Assembly (NCBI GenBank): GCA_009928645.1
Contig: SACH01000011.1
Location: 1 to 58,579 of the forward strand
Direction of reading: 5' to 3'
DNA length: 58,579 nt
DNA from: Gammaproteobacteria bacterium
Lineage (GTDB): Bacteria > Pseudomonadota > Gammaproteobacteria > Chromatiales > Chromatiaceae
Shown here piece by piece: positions 8,441 through 17,086 of this stretch (positions are counted from its first letter, which is position 1; every line of letters begins with the position of its first letter). The notes under the pieces were generated by a model that was not told the DNA's origin, ran no database searches, and saw nothing but the letters and a program-made list of their open reading frames with translations. The position numbers and the translations under genes were made by a program.

Positions 8441-8947
8441 TCAGATCTGATTGGTGATGGTGTAGGTGACAAGGATGGTTTCCCCGACCAACTTCGGCGC
8501 GGTGGGGTCGGCCCGCAGGGTATAGGTGATGGGCTGGTTGGTGACCGCGACGTTGTCAATGTTCGTCACCAGGTCCGTGGCGCGACTCGACATGGCTTGC
8601 CGGGTCGAGGTCGCATTTCCATCCGGCGGGGCGAGCTGGACCTCCAGGAGAACACCCGCCGGCAGGTCCTTGTCGATGGCCGCGGTGATCTTTTTGGCAT
8701 TCTCGCCGCCGTTGGCGGCGAGGGAGTAACTGGTGCTGGCCTCGGTCACCGGTACCGGCTCGGTGCCTGAGGTGGCCGCCACGACACGCATGGGAGTTGG
8801 GTCGCCGGAGACGGAAATATACGTCGCCTCCTCGATGGAGTAAGTGATCCGTTGCGTCGCGGTATTCCCCGCCCCCGCCGGCAGGGAGAAGGACAGGGCC
8901 AGGGCCAGACCGTGCAGGCTGATCGCACGGGAGGCGAAAGGCTTCAT
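8441..8947 (-). CDS. Pilin-like secreted fibre subunit, paralog 2
   Basis: The product has 168 residues from ATG 8947, with AGGA at a suitable distance; the frame is open further upstream, but only this start gives a signal peptide (HGLALALSFSLPAGAG). The mature part is Cys-free and beta-rich. It matches paralog 1 along its full length: ATQRITYSIEEATYISVSGD, VTEASTSYSLA, KKITAAIDKDLPAGVLLEVQL, ITYTLRADP and the C-terminal VTYTITNQI. It is separated from paralog 1 by a terminator and an operator, so the two subunits may be expressed differently. Its own upstream region carries operator copies 3 and 4. Confidence 0.65.
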   Translation of the reverse strand: MKPFASRAISLHGLALALSFSLPAGAGNTATQRITYSIEEATYISVSGDPTPMRVVAATSGTEPVPVTEASTSYSLAANGGENAKKITAAIDKDLPAGVLLEVQLAPPDGNATSTRQAMSSRATDLVTNIDNVAVTNQPITYTLRADPTAPKLVGETILVTYTITNQI

Positions 8948-9171
8948 GTGAGGTATCCTGTTGTCTATGCACCTAAACCCGGCGTCGCCCAAGGGCAGGG
9001 AGCGAATACGAGCACCTTGCCTGAGGGAATATGACGCGCACGGTTATCGGTGGGGGCCGAGGGTGGATGATGGCCTGGCTGGCCTTGCCTGAGACCCATT
9101 AGGGGGGATGCCAGGCTGCAAGCCATCTCTGGTTAAGCATTCTATCGGTTCATGCTTGACAGGCATACAAC

Positions 9172-9188
9172 TATACGAAAATCGCATA
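9172..9188. promoter_or_regulatory. Operator, copy 3
   Basis: TATACGAAAATCGCATA is a near-perfect dyad, TATNCGA-AAA-TCGNATA, and differs from copies 1 and 2 mainly at one G/C pair. The 10 bases at 9165-9174 (ATACAACTAT) recur in front of copy 4. Confidence 0.5.
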
Positions 9189-9327
9189 GTCTGCTGATTT
9201 TCACCCAACCACCTGTTAAGTTTTAGTTTATTGGACCATTACCCCACCAGGTCCTGACCAAAAATCATCAGGCTACAGATTCAAAGCGGGTCAGCATCCT
9301 GCCGGTGATGTATTTTCGATATACAAC

Positions 9328-9344
9328 TATGCTGAAACCGCATA
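9328..9344. promoter_or_regulatory. Operator, copy 4
   Basis: TATGCTGAAACCGCATA differs at one position from the perfect palindrome of copy 1. It lies 109 bp upstream of the regulator start, a plausible site for autoregulation by a LysR-type protein. Confidence 0.5.
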
Positions 9345-9452
9345 ACATCAATGAGAGGTGATCGCTGGCATCGTTCGCCTCCCCGCCCCCGGTCGAGGAC
9401 CGCCATCCGGTCTTCCTTCCCCCCTCCGTTAGCAGTAGCACCGCGCACGCCC

Positions 9453-10415
9453 ATGAAGCTCCGGCAGTTGGTTTACCTCCACGAGGTCGTCCAGCAATCC
9501 TTCAATATCTCCGCCGCCGCCAACAGCCTCTTCACCTCCCAATCGGGGGTGAGTCGCCAGCTACAGGAGTTGAGCCAGGAGTTGGGCGTCGAGCTCTTCA
9601 CCCACCATGGCCGGCGCCTGGTCGGGCTCACCGAGATCGGCAAGGAAATCGCGGAGGCGACAGGGGAAGCCCTGCGCATCACCAAGCGCATCAAGCAGAT
9701 CGCCGATACGCATCGTCTGGGGGAAAGTGGAGCGCTGCGGATCGTCGCCAGCCGGCATGCCATGGCGAGCAATCTGCATCAGGCCATCGTGCGCTGCCGG
9801 CAGGAGTTGCCCGGGCTGCAAGTGGAGATCAGCCAGGAGGAACCCACAGTCGCCCTGGAATTGCTCAGAGGGGGGAGAGCGGATCTGGGCCTCCTGACCG
9901 AACCCACCGAATCGTTGCTGGACCTGGTGTATTGCCCCCTGGCCGAATGGCGGCTGCAACTGGTCGTACCCGCGAGGCATCCCTGCACCGAGCTGCCCGA
10001 CCTGACCCTGGAAGCCCTAGCCGCTTATCCCTGTTGTTCCTTCGAACGCTCAGCGCGCACCCGCCAGATCATCGATGAGGCCTTCGAACTGGCCGGGGTG
10101 AAATCACCCATCGCCTTCTCCCTCGATAGCACCCCCAGCATTCTGGATTACGTCCAGTCCGGACTGGCATTCGGCTTCGTCGTCGAGGGTTCCTTTCAAC
10201 CCGCCCGCTATCCCGACCTCCTGGTCCTGGATGTCCACCATCTTTTTCGGCCCTTGACGACCGGTATTGTCCTGCCGCGCAAGGTGCGCATCACCTATGG
10301 TTTGCGCAATTTCGTCAGCACCCTGGCGCCAAACTTGATCATCGACTGGGACAATGGGTTGACCATTTCAACCTGTTACCAACCAACAGCCAGCCGCAGT
10401 CAGTCCGGTAAATGA
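9453..10415 (+). CDS. LysR family regulator, CysB/Cbl type
   Basis: The protein has 320 residues from ATG 9453, where the MKLRQLVYLHEVV opening matches the CysB/Cbl family (MKLQQLRYI in E. coli CysB). The winged helix spans about 1-60 (SISAAANSL-type helix, TSQSGVSRQLQELSQELGVELF). An effector-binding domain follows with LRIVASRHAM, EEPTVALELLRGGRADLGL and a DYVQSGLAFGFV segment. CysB proteins sense sulfur or reduced-sulfur intermediates. Whether this paralog does so is unknown, because the genes beside it encode a fibre-like export system and not cysteine biosynthesis. Four LysR-type palindromes lie in the adjoining cluster. The 3' end overlaps the convergent kinase gene by 16 bp. Confidence 0.9.
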   Translation: MKLRQLVYLHEVVQQSFNISAAANSLFTSQSGVSRQLQELSQELGVELFTHHGRRLVGLTEIGKEIAEATGEALRITKRIKQIADTHRLGESGALRIVASRHAMASNLHQAIVRCRQELPGLQVEISQEEPTVALELLRGGRADLGLLTEPTESLLDLVYCPLAEWRLQLVVPARHPCTELPDLTLEALAAYPCCSFERSARTRQIIDEAFELAGVKSPIAFSLDSTPSILDYVQSGLAFGFVVEGSFQPARYPDLLVLDVHHLFRPLTTGIVLPRKVRITYGLRNFVSTLAPNLIIDWDNGLTISTCYQPTASRSQSGK

Positions 10416-13400
10416 GCCAGGGCCGCCTCGAAGCGGAGGGTATGGATCGCCTCAGCCAGGGCCGCCAGGGCCGCTTCGCCCAAGGCAACCGCCAGGGCCG
10501 GTTTCAGTTCCTGAAAGATCTCGATCGCCGCGAGATCGGAGCGGGCCAGGGCGGCGCGGAGGCGGGTCAGTTGTTCCCGGTCCAGGGGGACCGGCAATCC
10601 AGCGGCGGTGACCGGCTCCTGGAGCGGACCCAGCCAGGGGATCAGGGCCTCGACGAGGGCCAACACCTGGGAGTCGAAGGCTTCAAGATCGGCCTCCAGC
10701 CCCGGCTGGCGGGCGCCGATGGTGGCCTCCAGTTCCTGGGAGGCGCGCGCCAGGCCGATGGCGCCGATGTTGCCGGCCAGGCCGCGCAGGGCATGCAGGC
10801 GCCGGGCGGCCATGATCGCCTGGTCCGCGGCGAGATCCTGGCGGATCCGGGCCACGACGTCGGCGAAATCGGCGACGAAATTCCGCAACAAGCGCCGAAA
10901 AAAAGTCTGGTCGTTGCCGAGCAGGAGGGCCGCCCGCCGGGTATTGAGGCCTGGGATGTCGGGAAAGCCCCCCTCGGGTGGGCTGACGGACCGGTCAGGG
11001 GGCGAGTTCGGTTTCTCCGCCGGGCCCGGGTGACACCAAGACCGCAACTGGGCGACCAGATCCTCCAGGTCCACCGGCTTGGCGACGAAGCCGTTGACGC
11101 CGGCCGCGAGGGCCTCCCGGCGCTGGTCGGCGAGGACGCCGGCGGAAAAGGCGATGACCGGCAGGTCCGCCAGGCCGAGCTCCCCGCGAATGGCCCGGGT
11201 GGCCGCCAGCCCATCCATCACCGGCATCTGGATATCCATCAGCACGGCATCGTAACCCCCGGGGTGCTCGCGCAGACGTTCCAGTGCCTCCCGACCGTGG
11301 GCGGCCAGGGTCGCCCGCGCCCCCTCCCGGGCCAGGACCTGGGCGACAACCTCCAGGTTCCAGTGATGGTCGTCCACCACCAAGACCCGCAGACCCGGCA
11401 GACGTGGCCCCTTGGCATGGGCGGGGGCGGAGACAGGCGGGGACGGTTGTTCCGGTTTGTCCGGTTGGCGGGCGAAGCCGACCTCGAACCAGAAGGTGCT
11501 GCCGACGCCTTGGGTGCTCTCCCAGCCGAAGGCGCCGCCCATCAGGTCCACCAGTTGGCGGGAGATGGCCAGGCCGAGCCCGGTGCCACCGAAGCGGCGG
11601 GTGATGGTGCCATCCGCCTGGGTGAAGGGGGTGCCCAAATGAGTGAGGTGCTCCGGGGCGATCCCGAGGCCCGTGTCGCTGACCAGAAACTGCAACCGGA
11701 CTCGCTCCGGCGTCAGTTCCCGCTGGAGAATGCGCAGGCGGACCTCGCCGCGTTCGGTGAATTTGATGGCATTGCCGATCAGGTTGGTCAGGATCTGTTC
11801 GAGACGCAGGGCGTCGCCCAGCAGCCCCGTGACCAGATCCTCCGGGGCCTCGATCCGGAAATCCAGCCCCTTGGCCCTGGCCATGCCGCCCATGAGTACC
11901 TGCAAGTGGGTGAGGAAGCCCTGGAGCACGAAGGGCTGGAGTTCCAGACGCATCTCGCCCCGCTCGATCTTGGACAGATCCAGGATGTCGTTGAGGAGGG
12001 CCAGGAGGGAGCGCCCGGCGGTGCGGATGTGGCGAACCTTGGTCCGCTGTCCCGGAGTAAGCCCCTCCTGTTCGAGCAGTTGCGCCATGCCAAGGACCGC
12101 GTTCATGGGGGTGCGGATCTCGTGGCTCATGTTGGCGAGGAACTGGCTCTTGGCGAGGTTGGCGGCCTCGGCCTGCTCCTTGGCCTCCAGCAGGGCGCTT
12201 TCAGCCTCCATCCGCGCGCTGATGTCAGTCAGCAGCCCCAGGAAGCTGGCGGGCTGGCCCTGGGCATCCCGCACCAGGGCCAGCGCTACCTGGGCATGGG
12301 CCAGGGTTCCATCCGCGCGGCGGTAGCGCTTTTCGATGATGGCGCTGCCTTCTCCCCGCAGCAGTCTGGCGAACAAGGCCTCCTCCAGGGCCCAGTCCTC
12401 GGGCGGGGTGAAGTCACCCAAATGCCTGCCCAGAAGGGCCTCCCGGGGGTGGCCGACGATCTGGCAATAACGGTCGTTGACGTGGACCAGGTAACCCTCC
12501 AGGCTCACCTCGGCGATCCCCGCCAGGCCCTGGGCGATGAAGGCCCCAACCCGCTGCTCGCTGGCCTGTCGGGCGGCGGCCTCCCGCGCGGCAACCAGTT
12601 CCTCCTCCTGGCGCAGGCGTTCGGTGATGTCGCGGGTGACACCGCGTAGCCCCAGATAATCCCCGGCGGGGGAGAAATGTGGATTGCCGCTGACCTCGAC
12701 GAGGATCCGCCGTCCATCCCGGCATAAGACCGGATGGCGCAGGTTGGCAAAGGGCGCCTGGGCGCGCAGGCTCTCCCGCACCGCAGCGCCCTTGAGGATC
12801 GCCTCGTCCGGGGGCAGCAACTCCACCGGGGTCTTGCCGAGGAAGGCCGCGGGCGGACGCCCGGTCATGTCCCGGAAGCGGGGACTCAGATAGGTATAGC
12901 GGCCCTGGTCATCGACCTCCCAGATGCAGTCGCTGGTCGTCTCGACCAGGGCGCGAAAGCGCTCATCGCTCTCGCGCAGGGCCTGCTGGAGCTGGCTGGC
13001 CTTGAGATCCGCCTCGACCTGGCGACGACGGGACTGCTCACGTAACAGGGCCAGGGTGCGCAACGCCAGCGCTTCGCTCAGGCTCAGAAGGTTGTTGTTC
13101 AGCACGCCCATGGCCCCGCCCAGCTCCGCGTCAACCTGGCGTACCGCCGCCGGGATCTGCGCGCCGGCCTTGACCGCCAGGCTGATCCGGGCCAGGCGCT
13201 GGTCCTCGTTAAGGATGTGATGGGCGAGCCAACGGATCAGGAAGAGCAGCAACTCCTCGGTAGCTTCCGCAGCGGAGGTCCGTTCCGCCGCCATCCGGAG
13301 GTTCACCAACCGCTCGCGGAAGGCTGCGTGGCCCCGACGATGGCGCTCGACCTCTTCTTCACCGGCGAGCCAGGTCTCCCAGAGGGCCTCCTCGCTGGCA

Positions 13401-13567
13401 AAGTGATAAGCGGCATAGTCGACGAGGGCGGCAAAACTGTCTTCCGGGAAGTCCTCCGGGGATCCTTGTACCAGCCGCCGCGCGAGTAGGTTGATCTGCC
13501 AGATGAGCTGCCGATGCTGACGGTCGATGTCGGCGAAGCCGGTGGCGAAATGCTCGCTCCAAGGCAT
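10400..13567 (-). CDS. Haemerythrin-PAS-PAS hybrid histidine kinase with REC and Hpt domains
   Basis: The protein has 1055 residues. ATG 13567 follows GAGGGGGAC and opens MPWSEHFATGFADIDRQHRQL, the usual first segment of a bacteriohaemerythrin; an ATG 36 bases upstream has no Shine-Dalgarno. In order it carries a haemerythrin domain (1-135, with YHFASEEALWE, HRRGH and HHILNED di-iron ligands), a coiled coil, two PAS domains (about 210-450), HisKA (FLANMSHEIRTPMNAVLG), HATPase_c (GNAIKF, DTGLGIAPE, GGTGLGLAIS), REC (VLMDIQMPVMDG) and an Hpt domain (RRLHALRGLAGNIGAIGLA). It is soluble, with no membrane segment visible. Haemerythrin suggests O2 or redox sensing. Its partner may be the response regulator at 18229-18744. 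Confidence 0.9.
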   Translation of the reverse strand: MPWSEHFATGFADIDRQHRQLIWQINLLARRLVQGSPEDFPEDSFAALVDYAAYHFASEEALWETWLAGEEEVERHRRGHAAFRERLVNLRMAAERTSAAEATEELLLFLIRWLAHHILNEDQRLARISLAVKAGAQIPAAVRQVDAELGGAMGVLNNNLLSLSEALALRTLALLREQSRRRQVEADLKASQLQQALRESDERFRALVETTSDCIWEVDDQGRYTYLSPRFRDMTGRPPAAFLGKTPVELLPPDEAILKGAAVRESLRAQAPFANLRHPVLCRDGRRILVEVSGNPHFSPAGDYLGLRGVTRDITERLRQEEELVAAREAAARQASEQRVGAFIAQGLAGIAEVSLEGYLVHVNDRYCQIVGHPREALLGRHLGDFTPPEDWALEEALFARLLRGEGSAIIEKRYRRADGTLAHAQVALALVRDAQGQPASFLGLLTDISARMEAESALLEAKEQAEAANLAKSQFLANMSHEIRTPMNAVLGMAQLLEQEGLTPGQRTKVRHIRTAGRSLLALLNDILDLSKIERGEMRLELQPFVLQGFLTHLQVLMGGMARAKGLDFRIEAPEDLVTGLLGDALRLEQILTNLIGNAIKFTERGEVRLRILQRELTPERVRLQFLVSDTGLGIAPEHLTHLGTPFTQADGTITRRFGGTGLGLAISRQLVDLMGGAFGWESTQGVGSTFWFEVGFARQPDKPEQPSPPVSAPAHAKGPRLPGLRVLVVDDHHWNLEVVAQVLAREGARATLAAHGREALERLREHPGGYDAVLMDIQMPVMDGLAATRAIRGELGLADLPVIAFSAGVLADQRREALAAGVNGFVAKPVDLEDLVAQLRSWCHPGPAEKPNSPPDRSVSPPEGGFPDIPGLNTRRAALLLGNDQTFFRRLLRNFVADFADVVARIRQDLAADQAIMAARRLHALRGLAGNIGAIGLARASQELEATIGARQPGLEADLEAFDSQVLALVEALIPWLGPLQEPVTAAGLPVPLDREQLTRLRAALARSDLAAIEIFQELKPALAVALGEAALAALAEAIHTLRFEAALAHLPD

Positions 13568-13611
13568 GATGTCCCCCTCGGGGGCCAGGGTCTGAGAGCT
13601 CATGGTGTTGA

Positions 13612-13748
13612 TTCACTGCGCATGGTCAGGAGGGTCTCCCACCAGCGGGTTCATTCCGCATGGTCAAGAGGGTCGCAAGTTGGGGGCATTCACATGGCAC
13701 GCTTATGAGAATTGCAAGCAGGGAGTTCACGTTGCATGGTCAGGAGGG
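13612..13748. repeat. Degenerate tandem repeat, unit about 38 bp, four copies
   Basis: The core GCATGGTCARGAGGG, preceded by TTCAY, occurs in units starting at 13612, 13650 and 13726. A decayed copy (TTCACATGGCAC) starts at about 13689. The starts are 38, 39 and 37 bp apart. The last unit runs across the stop codon of the second hybrid kinase. The array fills the gap between the two hybrid kinase genes. Units are contiguous, without spacers. Confidence 0.6.
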
Positions 13749-16700
13749 CCGCAGGCCGGGATCGCCAGGTGCTGGCAGCAGGGCCGCCGCCTCCTCAAAC
13801 CGCAGGGCATGGATGGCGTCAGCAAGCTGGCGGACCTCCGCTGGTCCCAGGACATCGCTCAGGGCCGGTTGCAGGTCGCTGAAGAGATCCAGGGCGGCCA
13901 GGTCGCAACGCGTAAGGGTCTCGCGCAAGGTCACTAGCTTGACGGGGTCCAGGGCGAGGGGGAGGCCGTCGGCCGCGACCACCCTGGGGTCCGGCTGGTC
14001 CTCCTCGGTGGGCGCCAGCCAGGGGCTGATGGCCTCGATGACCGCCGCCATCTGGCCGGCGAAGGTCGCCAGCCGGGCCTCGACCTCCGGTCCAGCCGGT
14101 TGGGCGCGAAGGGCGGATTCGAGCTCCTGCGCGGCCTGGGCCAGAACGATGGCACCGATATTACCGGCGAGGCCACGCAAGGCATGGAGCCGCCGGGCGG
14201 CGGCGGTGGCGTCACTGGAAGCGAGGTCCTGACGCACCTGGTGCGCAACAGCGCCGAAATCCCGGGCGAAATCGCGTAACAAGGCGAGGAAGAAATCGCG
14301 GTTGTGGCCGAGCAAGACCGCAGCCCGACGGGTATTGAGGCCGGGGATGTCGGGGAAGGCCGCAGGCATCGCCACTGCCGGGGGCTGGGCGGCGGGACGT
14401 TGGGCGCCCGGACCGGAAACCCCGGGGGTGACGATGGCGCTGGTCAGGGGTGGGCTGGGCGGCTCCCCGGCCATGGCCGCCGGCGGATAGCGGGTCCACC
14501 GCTCCAGCATGGCGACCATCTCCTCGAGGTCCACCGGCTTGGCCAGGAAGTCGTTGACCCCAGCCGCCGAGGCCTCCTGACGCTGGTCGGCGAGGACCCC
14601 GGCCGAGAAGGCGAGCACCGGCAGGTCTGGCTGCGCGAGTTCACCGCGGATGGCCCGGGTGGCAGTCAGTCCGTCCATCACCGGCATCTGGATGTCCATG
14701 AGGACCGCGGCGAAATCCCCCGAGCCGGCCCGCAGCGTATCCAGGGCCTGCTGGCCATCGGCGGCCAGGGTGACGCCGGCACCCTCGCGCTCCAGGGCCT
14801 GCTGGACCACATCCCGGTTCCAGTGATGATCGTCCACCACCAGGAAGCGCAGACCCGCGAGACGCTTGCCTGCCAAGGAGACCACTGGCGGGCTGGGGAC
14901 CCGTCGTCCCTCCTCCCCCTCCCCCTCCTCCTCCGCGGCGGGCTCTACCGGCGGGGCCTGCTCGCAGGCCACCGTAAACCAGAAGTGGCTGCCGACCCCC
15001 TGGCGACTTTCGCAGCCCAAGGTGCCACCCATGAGCTCGATCAATTGCCGGGAGATGGCCAGACCCAGGCCGGTACCACCAAAACGGCGGGTGATGGTGC
15101 CGTCAGCCTGGGTGAAGGGGGTGCCGAGGCCGGCCAGCTTTTCCGGGGCGATACCGATGCCGGTATCCCTGATCTCGAAGCACAGCCGCACCTGGGCGCT
15201 TCCTTGGCTAGGGCTAGGGCTGGGGCTGGGGCTGGGGCCAAACATGGGGCCGCCGTCTTCAGGACGGCTAGCGCCCTGGCCGACACCCCTGATGCCAACC
15301 GCCTCACACCGGAGATCTCCAGCATCCGCCATTTCCTGCCTGGGGCGATGAACCCCCGTAACCTCCGTATCCTGGCGGGGATCCTCCAGACGGAGGCTGA
15401 GCTTGACCTCCCCCCGTTCAGTGAATTTCACAGCGTTACCTAGCAGGTTGACGAGGACCTGCTCCAGCCGCAGAGGATCGCCCAACAAGCGTTCCGGGAG
15501 TGCCTCCGGGGTCTCGATATGAAACCCGAGCCCCTTGGCGGCGGCCATCTTGCCCATCAGGCTCCGCAGCTTGGCCAGCAGGGCAACCAAGTCGAGGGAC
15601 CGGGATTCCAGGTGGATCTGGCCCCGTTCGATCTTGGAGAAGTCGAGGATGTCGTTGATGATCGCCAGCAGGCTCTGGCCGGCGGCGAGGATATGGCGCA
15701 CCCACTCCCGTGGCTGGGGGGCCAGGTCCTCCAGTTCCAGCAGTTGCGCCAGTCCCAGCACGGCATTCATCGGGGTGCGGATTTCATGGCTCATGTTGGC
15801 CAGGAACTGGCTCTTGGCGGCATTGGCCCGTTCGGCGTCGTGCTTGGCCTGGAGCAGGGCCTCTTCGCCCTTTTTGCGGGCGGTGATGTCGGTTATGGCG
15901 CCCACCATGCGCCGGGGGCTGCCGTCGGCGCCCCGTTCCACCACCTTGCCCCGGTCGAGGACCCAGACACAGGCGCCATCCGCCCTGAGCATGCGATGTT
16001 CGGACATGTAAGGGGCGCGACCGGCCAGGGCGTCTTCGAGGCGTGCCATGACCGCGGGCAGGTCCTCCGGGTGGAGGTACTCGGCGAAGAGGGCCACGCC
16101 ATGGTCCTTGGGGATGTCCTCCCGTCCGATCAGCAGGCCCCATTGCCGGTTGTGCGTCACTTGGTCCTGGGCGATATCCCAGTCCCAGATGCCCTCCCCC
16201 GTCGCGTCCAGGACGTAGGCCAGCCGTTCCTCGGATTCCCGCAGGTCGGCCTGGCCTTGGCGCACCGACTGCACCATGCGGTTGAAGGAGTCGATGAGGC
16301 TCCTGAAGTCGGGACTGCCCTCCGGGGCCAGTTGCACGTCGAGACGGCCCGCGGCCATGGCTCGGGCACCGCCTTCCAACTGTTTCAAGGGGCTGAGACC
16401 GGTCCTGAGCACCAGCCAGATGCCGATGAAATCGACGCAGATCGCCAGGAGCAGAATCCACAGGTGATTCTGGAGGTGATGCCAGGCGCGCTCGGACAAA
16501 CCCTGCGCCGTGAGGACCAGGGACAGTTCCCCGTAGCTACGCCCCCCGACCAGGACCGGGGCCTGACCCGCCACATCGGAAAAATCGAAGAGGGCGAGAA
16601 ACCAAGCCGGGGCCGCTGAGGGGCTGGGGGGACCCTCGCTGATCAGTAGGACCCCCGAGGTATCCTGGAAGCCGACCTTGGCGATCAGGGGGCGGGCCAC

Positions 16701-16937
16701 GTAGCGATCCAGGGTCTGCTGTAGGGTGGCGAAGTCACCGACCACCACGGTCTCGGCCAGGGCCGCCGGCAGGGTTTCCAGCTCCTTGTCCAGTTCCTGG
16801 CGGAGATCCGCGCGGATCTCCGCCGCCTCCTGGCGGGCGCTGACGAAGACCATCGCCGCCCCGGCCACCAGGATCGCGGTACTCGCGGTGACCAGCAAGC
16901 GCCCGATGAAGGGCAGGCTCTCCCAGAGGCGTCGCAT
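13740..16937 (-). CDS. Membrane hybrid histidine kinase (HAMP-PAS-HisKA-HATPase-REC-Hpt)
   Basis: The protein has 1065 residues. TM1 is at about 10-32, a periplasmic sensor region follows to about 158, and TM2 (HLWILLLAICVDFIGIWLVL) comes next. HAMP is at about 180-230, a PAS domain (FAEYLHPEDLPAVMARL) at about 245-360, and HisKA (FLANMSHEIRTPMNAVLGLAQ) at about 375-440. Then come HATPase_c, REC (VLMDIQMPVMDG) and Hpt (RRLHALRGLAGNIGAIVLAQ). From HisKA on it parallels the neighbouring haemerythrin kinase closely, so the pair looks duplicated. An extra stretch of about 61 residues interrupts the ATPase domain between GEVKLSLRLED and QVRLCFEIRDTG. Its gene follows the PhnD-like binding-protein gene, a common pairing in which the binding protein presents a ligand to the kinase. 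Confidence 0.9.
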   Translation of the reverse strand: MRRLWESLPFIGRLLVTASTAILVAGAAMVFVSARQEAAEIRADLRQELDKELETLPAALAETVVVGDFATLQQTLDRYVARPLIAKVGFQDTSGVLLISEGPPSPSAAPAWFLALFDFSDVAGQAPVLVGGRSYGELSLVLTAQGLSERAWHHLQNHLWILLLAICVDFIGIWLVLRTGLSPLKQLEGGARAMAAGRLDVQLAPEGSPDFRSLIDSFNRMVQSVRQGQADLRESEERLAYVLDATGEGIWDWDIAQDQVTHNRQWGLLIGREDIPKDHGVALFAEYLHPEDLPAVMARLEDALAGRAPYMSEHRMLRADGACVWVLDRGKVVERGADGSPRRMVGAITDITARKKGEEALLQAKHDAERANAAKSQFLANMSHEIRTPMNAVLGLAQLLELEDLAPQPREWVRHILAAGQSLLAIINDILDFSKIERGQIHLESRSLDLVALLAKLRSLMGKMAAAKGLGFHIETPEALPERLLGDPLRLEQVLVNLLGNAVKFTERGEVKLSLRLEDPRQDTEVTGVHRPRQEMADAGDLRCEAVGIRGVGQGASRPEDGGPMFGPSPSPSPSPSQGSAQVRLCFEIRDTGIGIAPEKLAGLGTPFTQADGTITRRFGGTGLGLAISRQLIELMGGTLGCESRQGVGSHFWFTVACEQAPPVEPAAEEEGEGEEGRRVPSPPVVSLAGKRLAGLRFLVVDDHHWNRDVVQQALEREGAGVTLAADGQQALDTLRAGSGDFAAVLMDIQMPVMDGLTATRAIRGELAQPDLPVLAFSAGVLADQRQEASAAGVNDFLAKPVDLEEMVAMLERWTRYPPAAMAGEPPSPPLTSAIVTPGVSGPGAQRPAAQPPAVAMPAAFPDIPGLNTRRAAVLLGHNRDFFLALLRDFARDFGAVAHQVRQDLASSDATAAARRLHALRGLAGNIGAIVLAQAAQELESALRAQPAGPEVEARLATFAGQMAAVIEAISPWLAPTEEDQPDPRVVAADGLPLALDPVKLVTLRETLTRCDLAALDLFSDLQPALSDVLGPAEVRQLADAIHALRFEEAAALLPAPGDPGLRPS
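15201..15385 (-). repeat. In-frame inserted sequence with hexanucleotide microsatellite and hairpin
   Basis: This stretch has no counterpart in the paralogous kinase at 10400-13567. It contains five to six GGGCTR hexamers (15206-15239), which encode a Ser-Pro run, and a GCCGTC-ttcag-GACGGC hairpin near 15252-15268. Boundaries are approximate and come from comparing the two ATPase domains. Confidence 0.5.
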
Positions 16938-16965
16938 GAAAATCGCTCTTCGGAGATCTCAGAAG

Positions 16966-17026
16966 CTAAGTGTCTTGTGGGGGCGGACCAACCCCCAGAA
17001 GATGAAAAACAAAATTAAACACTTAG
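16966..17026. other. Nested inverted repeats upstream of the membrane hybrid kinase
   Basis: CTAAGTGT (16966-16973) pairs with ACACTTAG (17019-17026). Inside, TGGGGG (16978-16983) pairs with CCCCCA (16992-16997). It could be a leader structure or the terminator of the PhnD-like gene; there is no long T tract. Confidence 0.35.
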
Positions 17027-17086
17027 CCCTGACTTTCACCTTACAGATCCCGGGATTCGAGTATGTGAGGATCTGAGGATCTTGGG

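Larger units (their letters stand above)
8948..9452. other. Divergent intergenic region between paralog 2 and the CysB-like regulator
   Basis: This 505-bp region is A/T-richer than its surroundings. It contains two operator copies (9172-9188, 9328-9344), both preceded by ATACAACTAT-type sequence. The frame open across 9351-9452 is not supported as coding. Both divergent genes probably start here. Confidence 0.6.

Noticed and set aside
13612-13748. 38-bp repeats as a CRISPR array
   Set aside because: The units are contiguous and decayed, there are no unique spacers, and no cas genes lie nearby.
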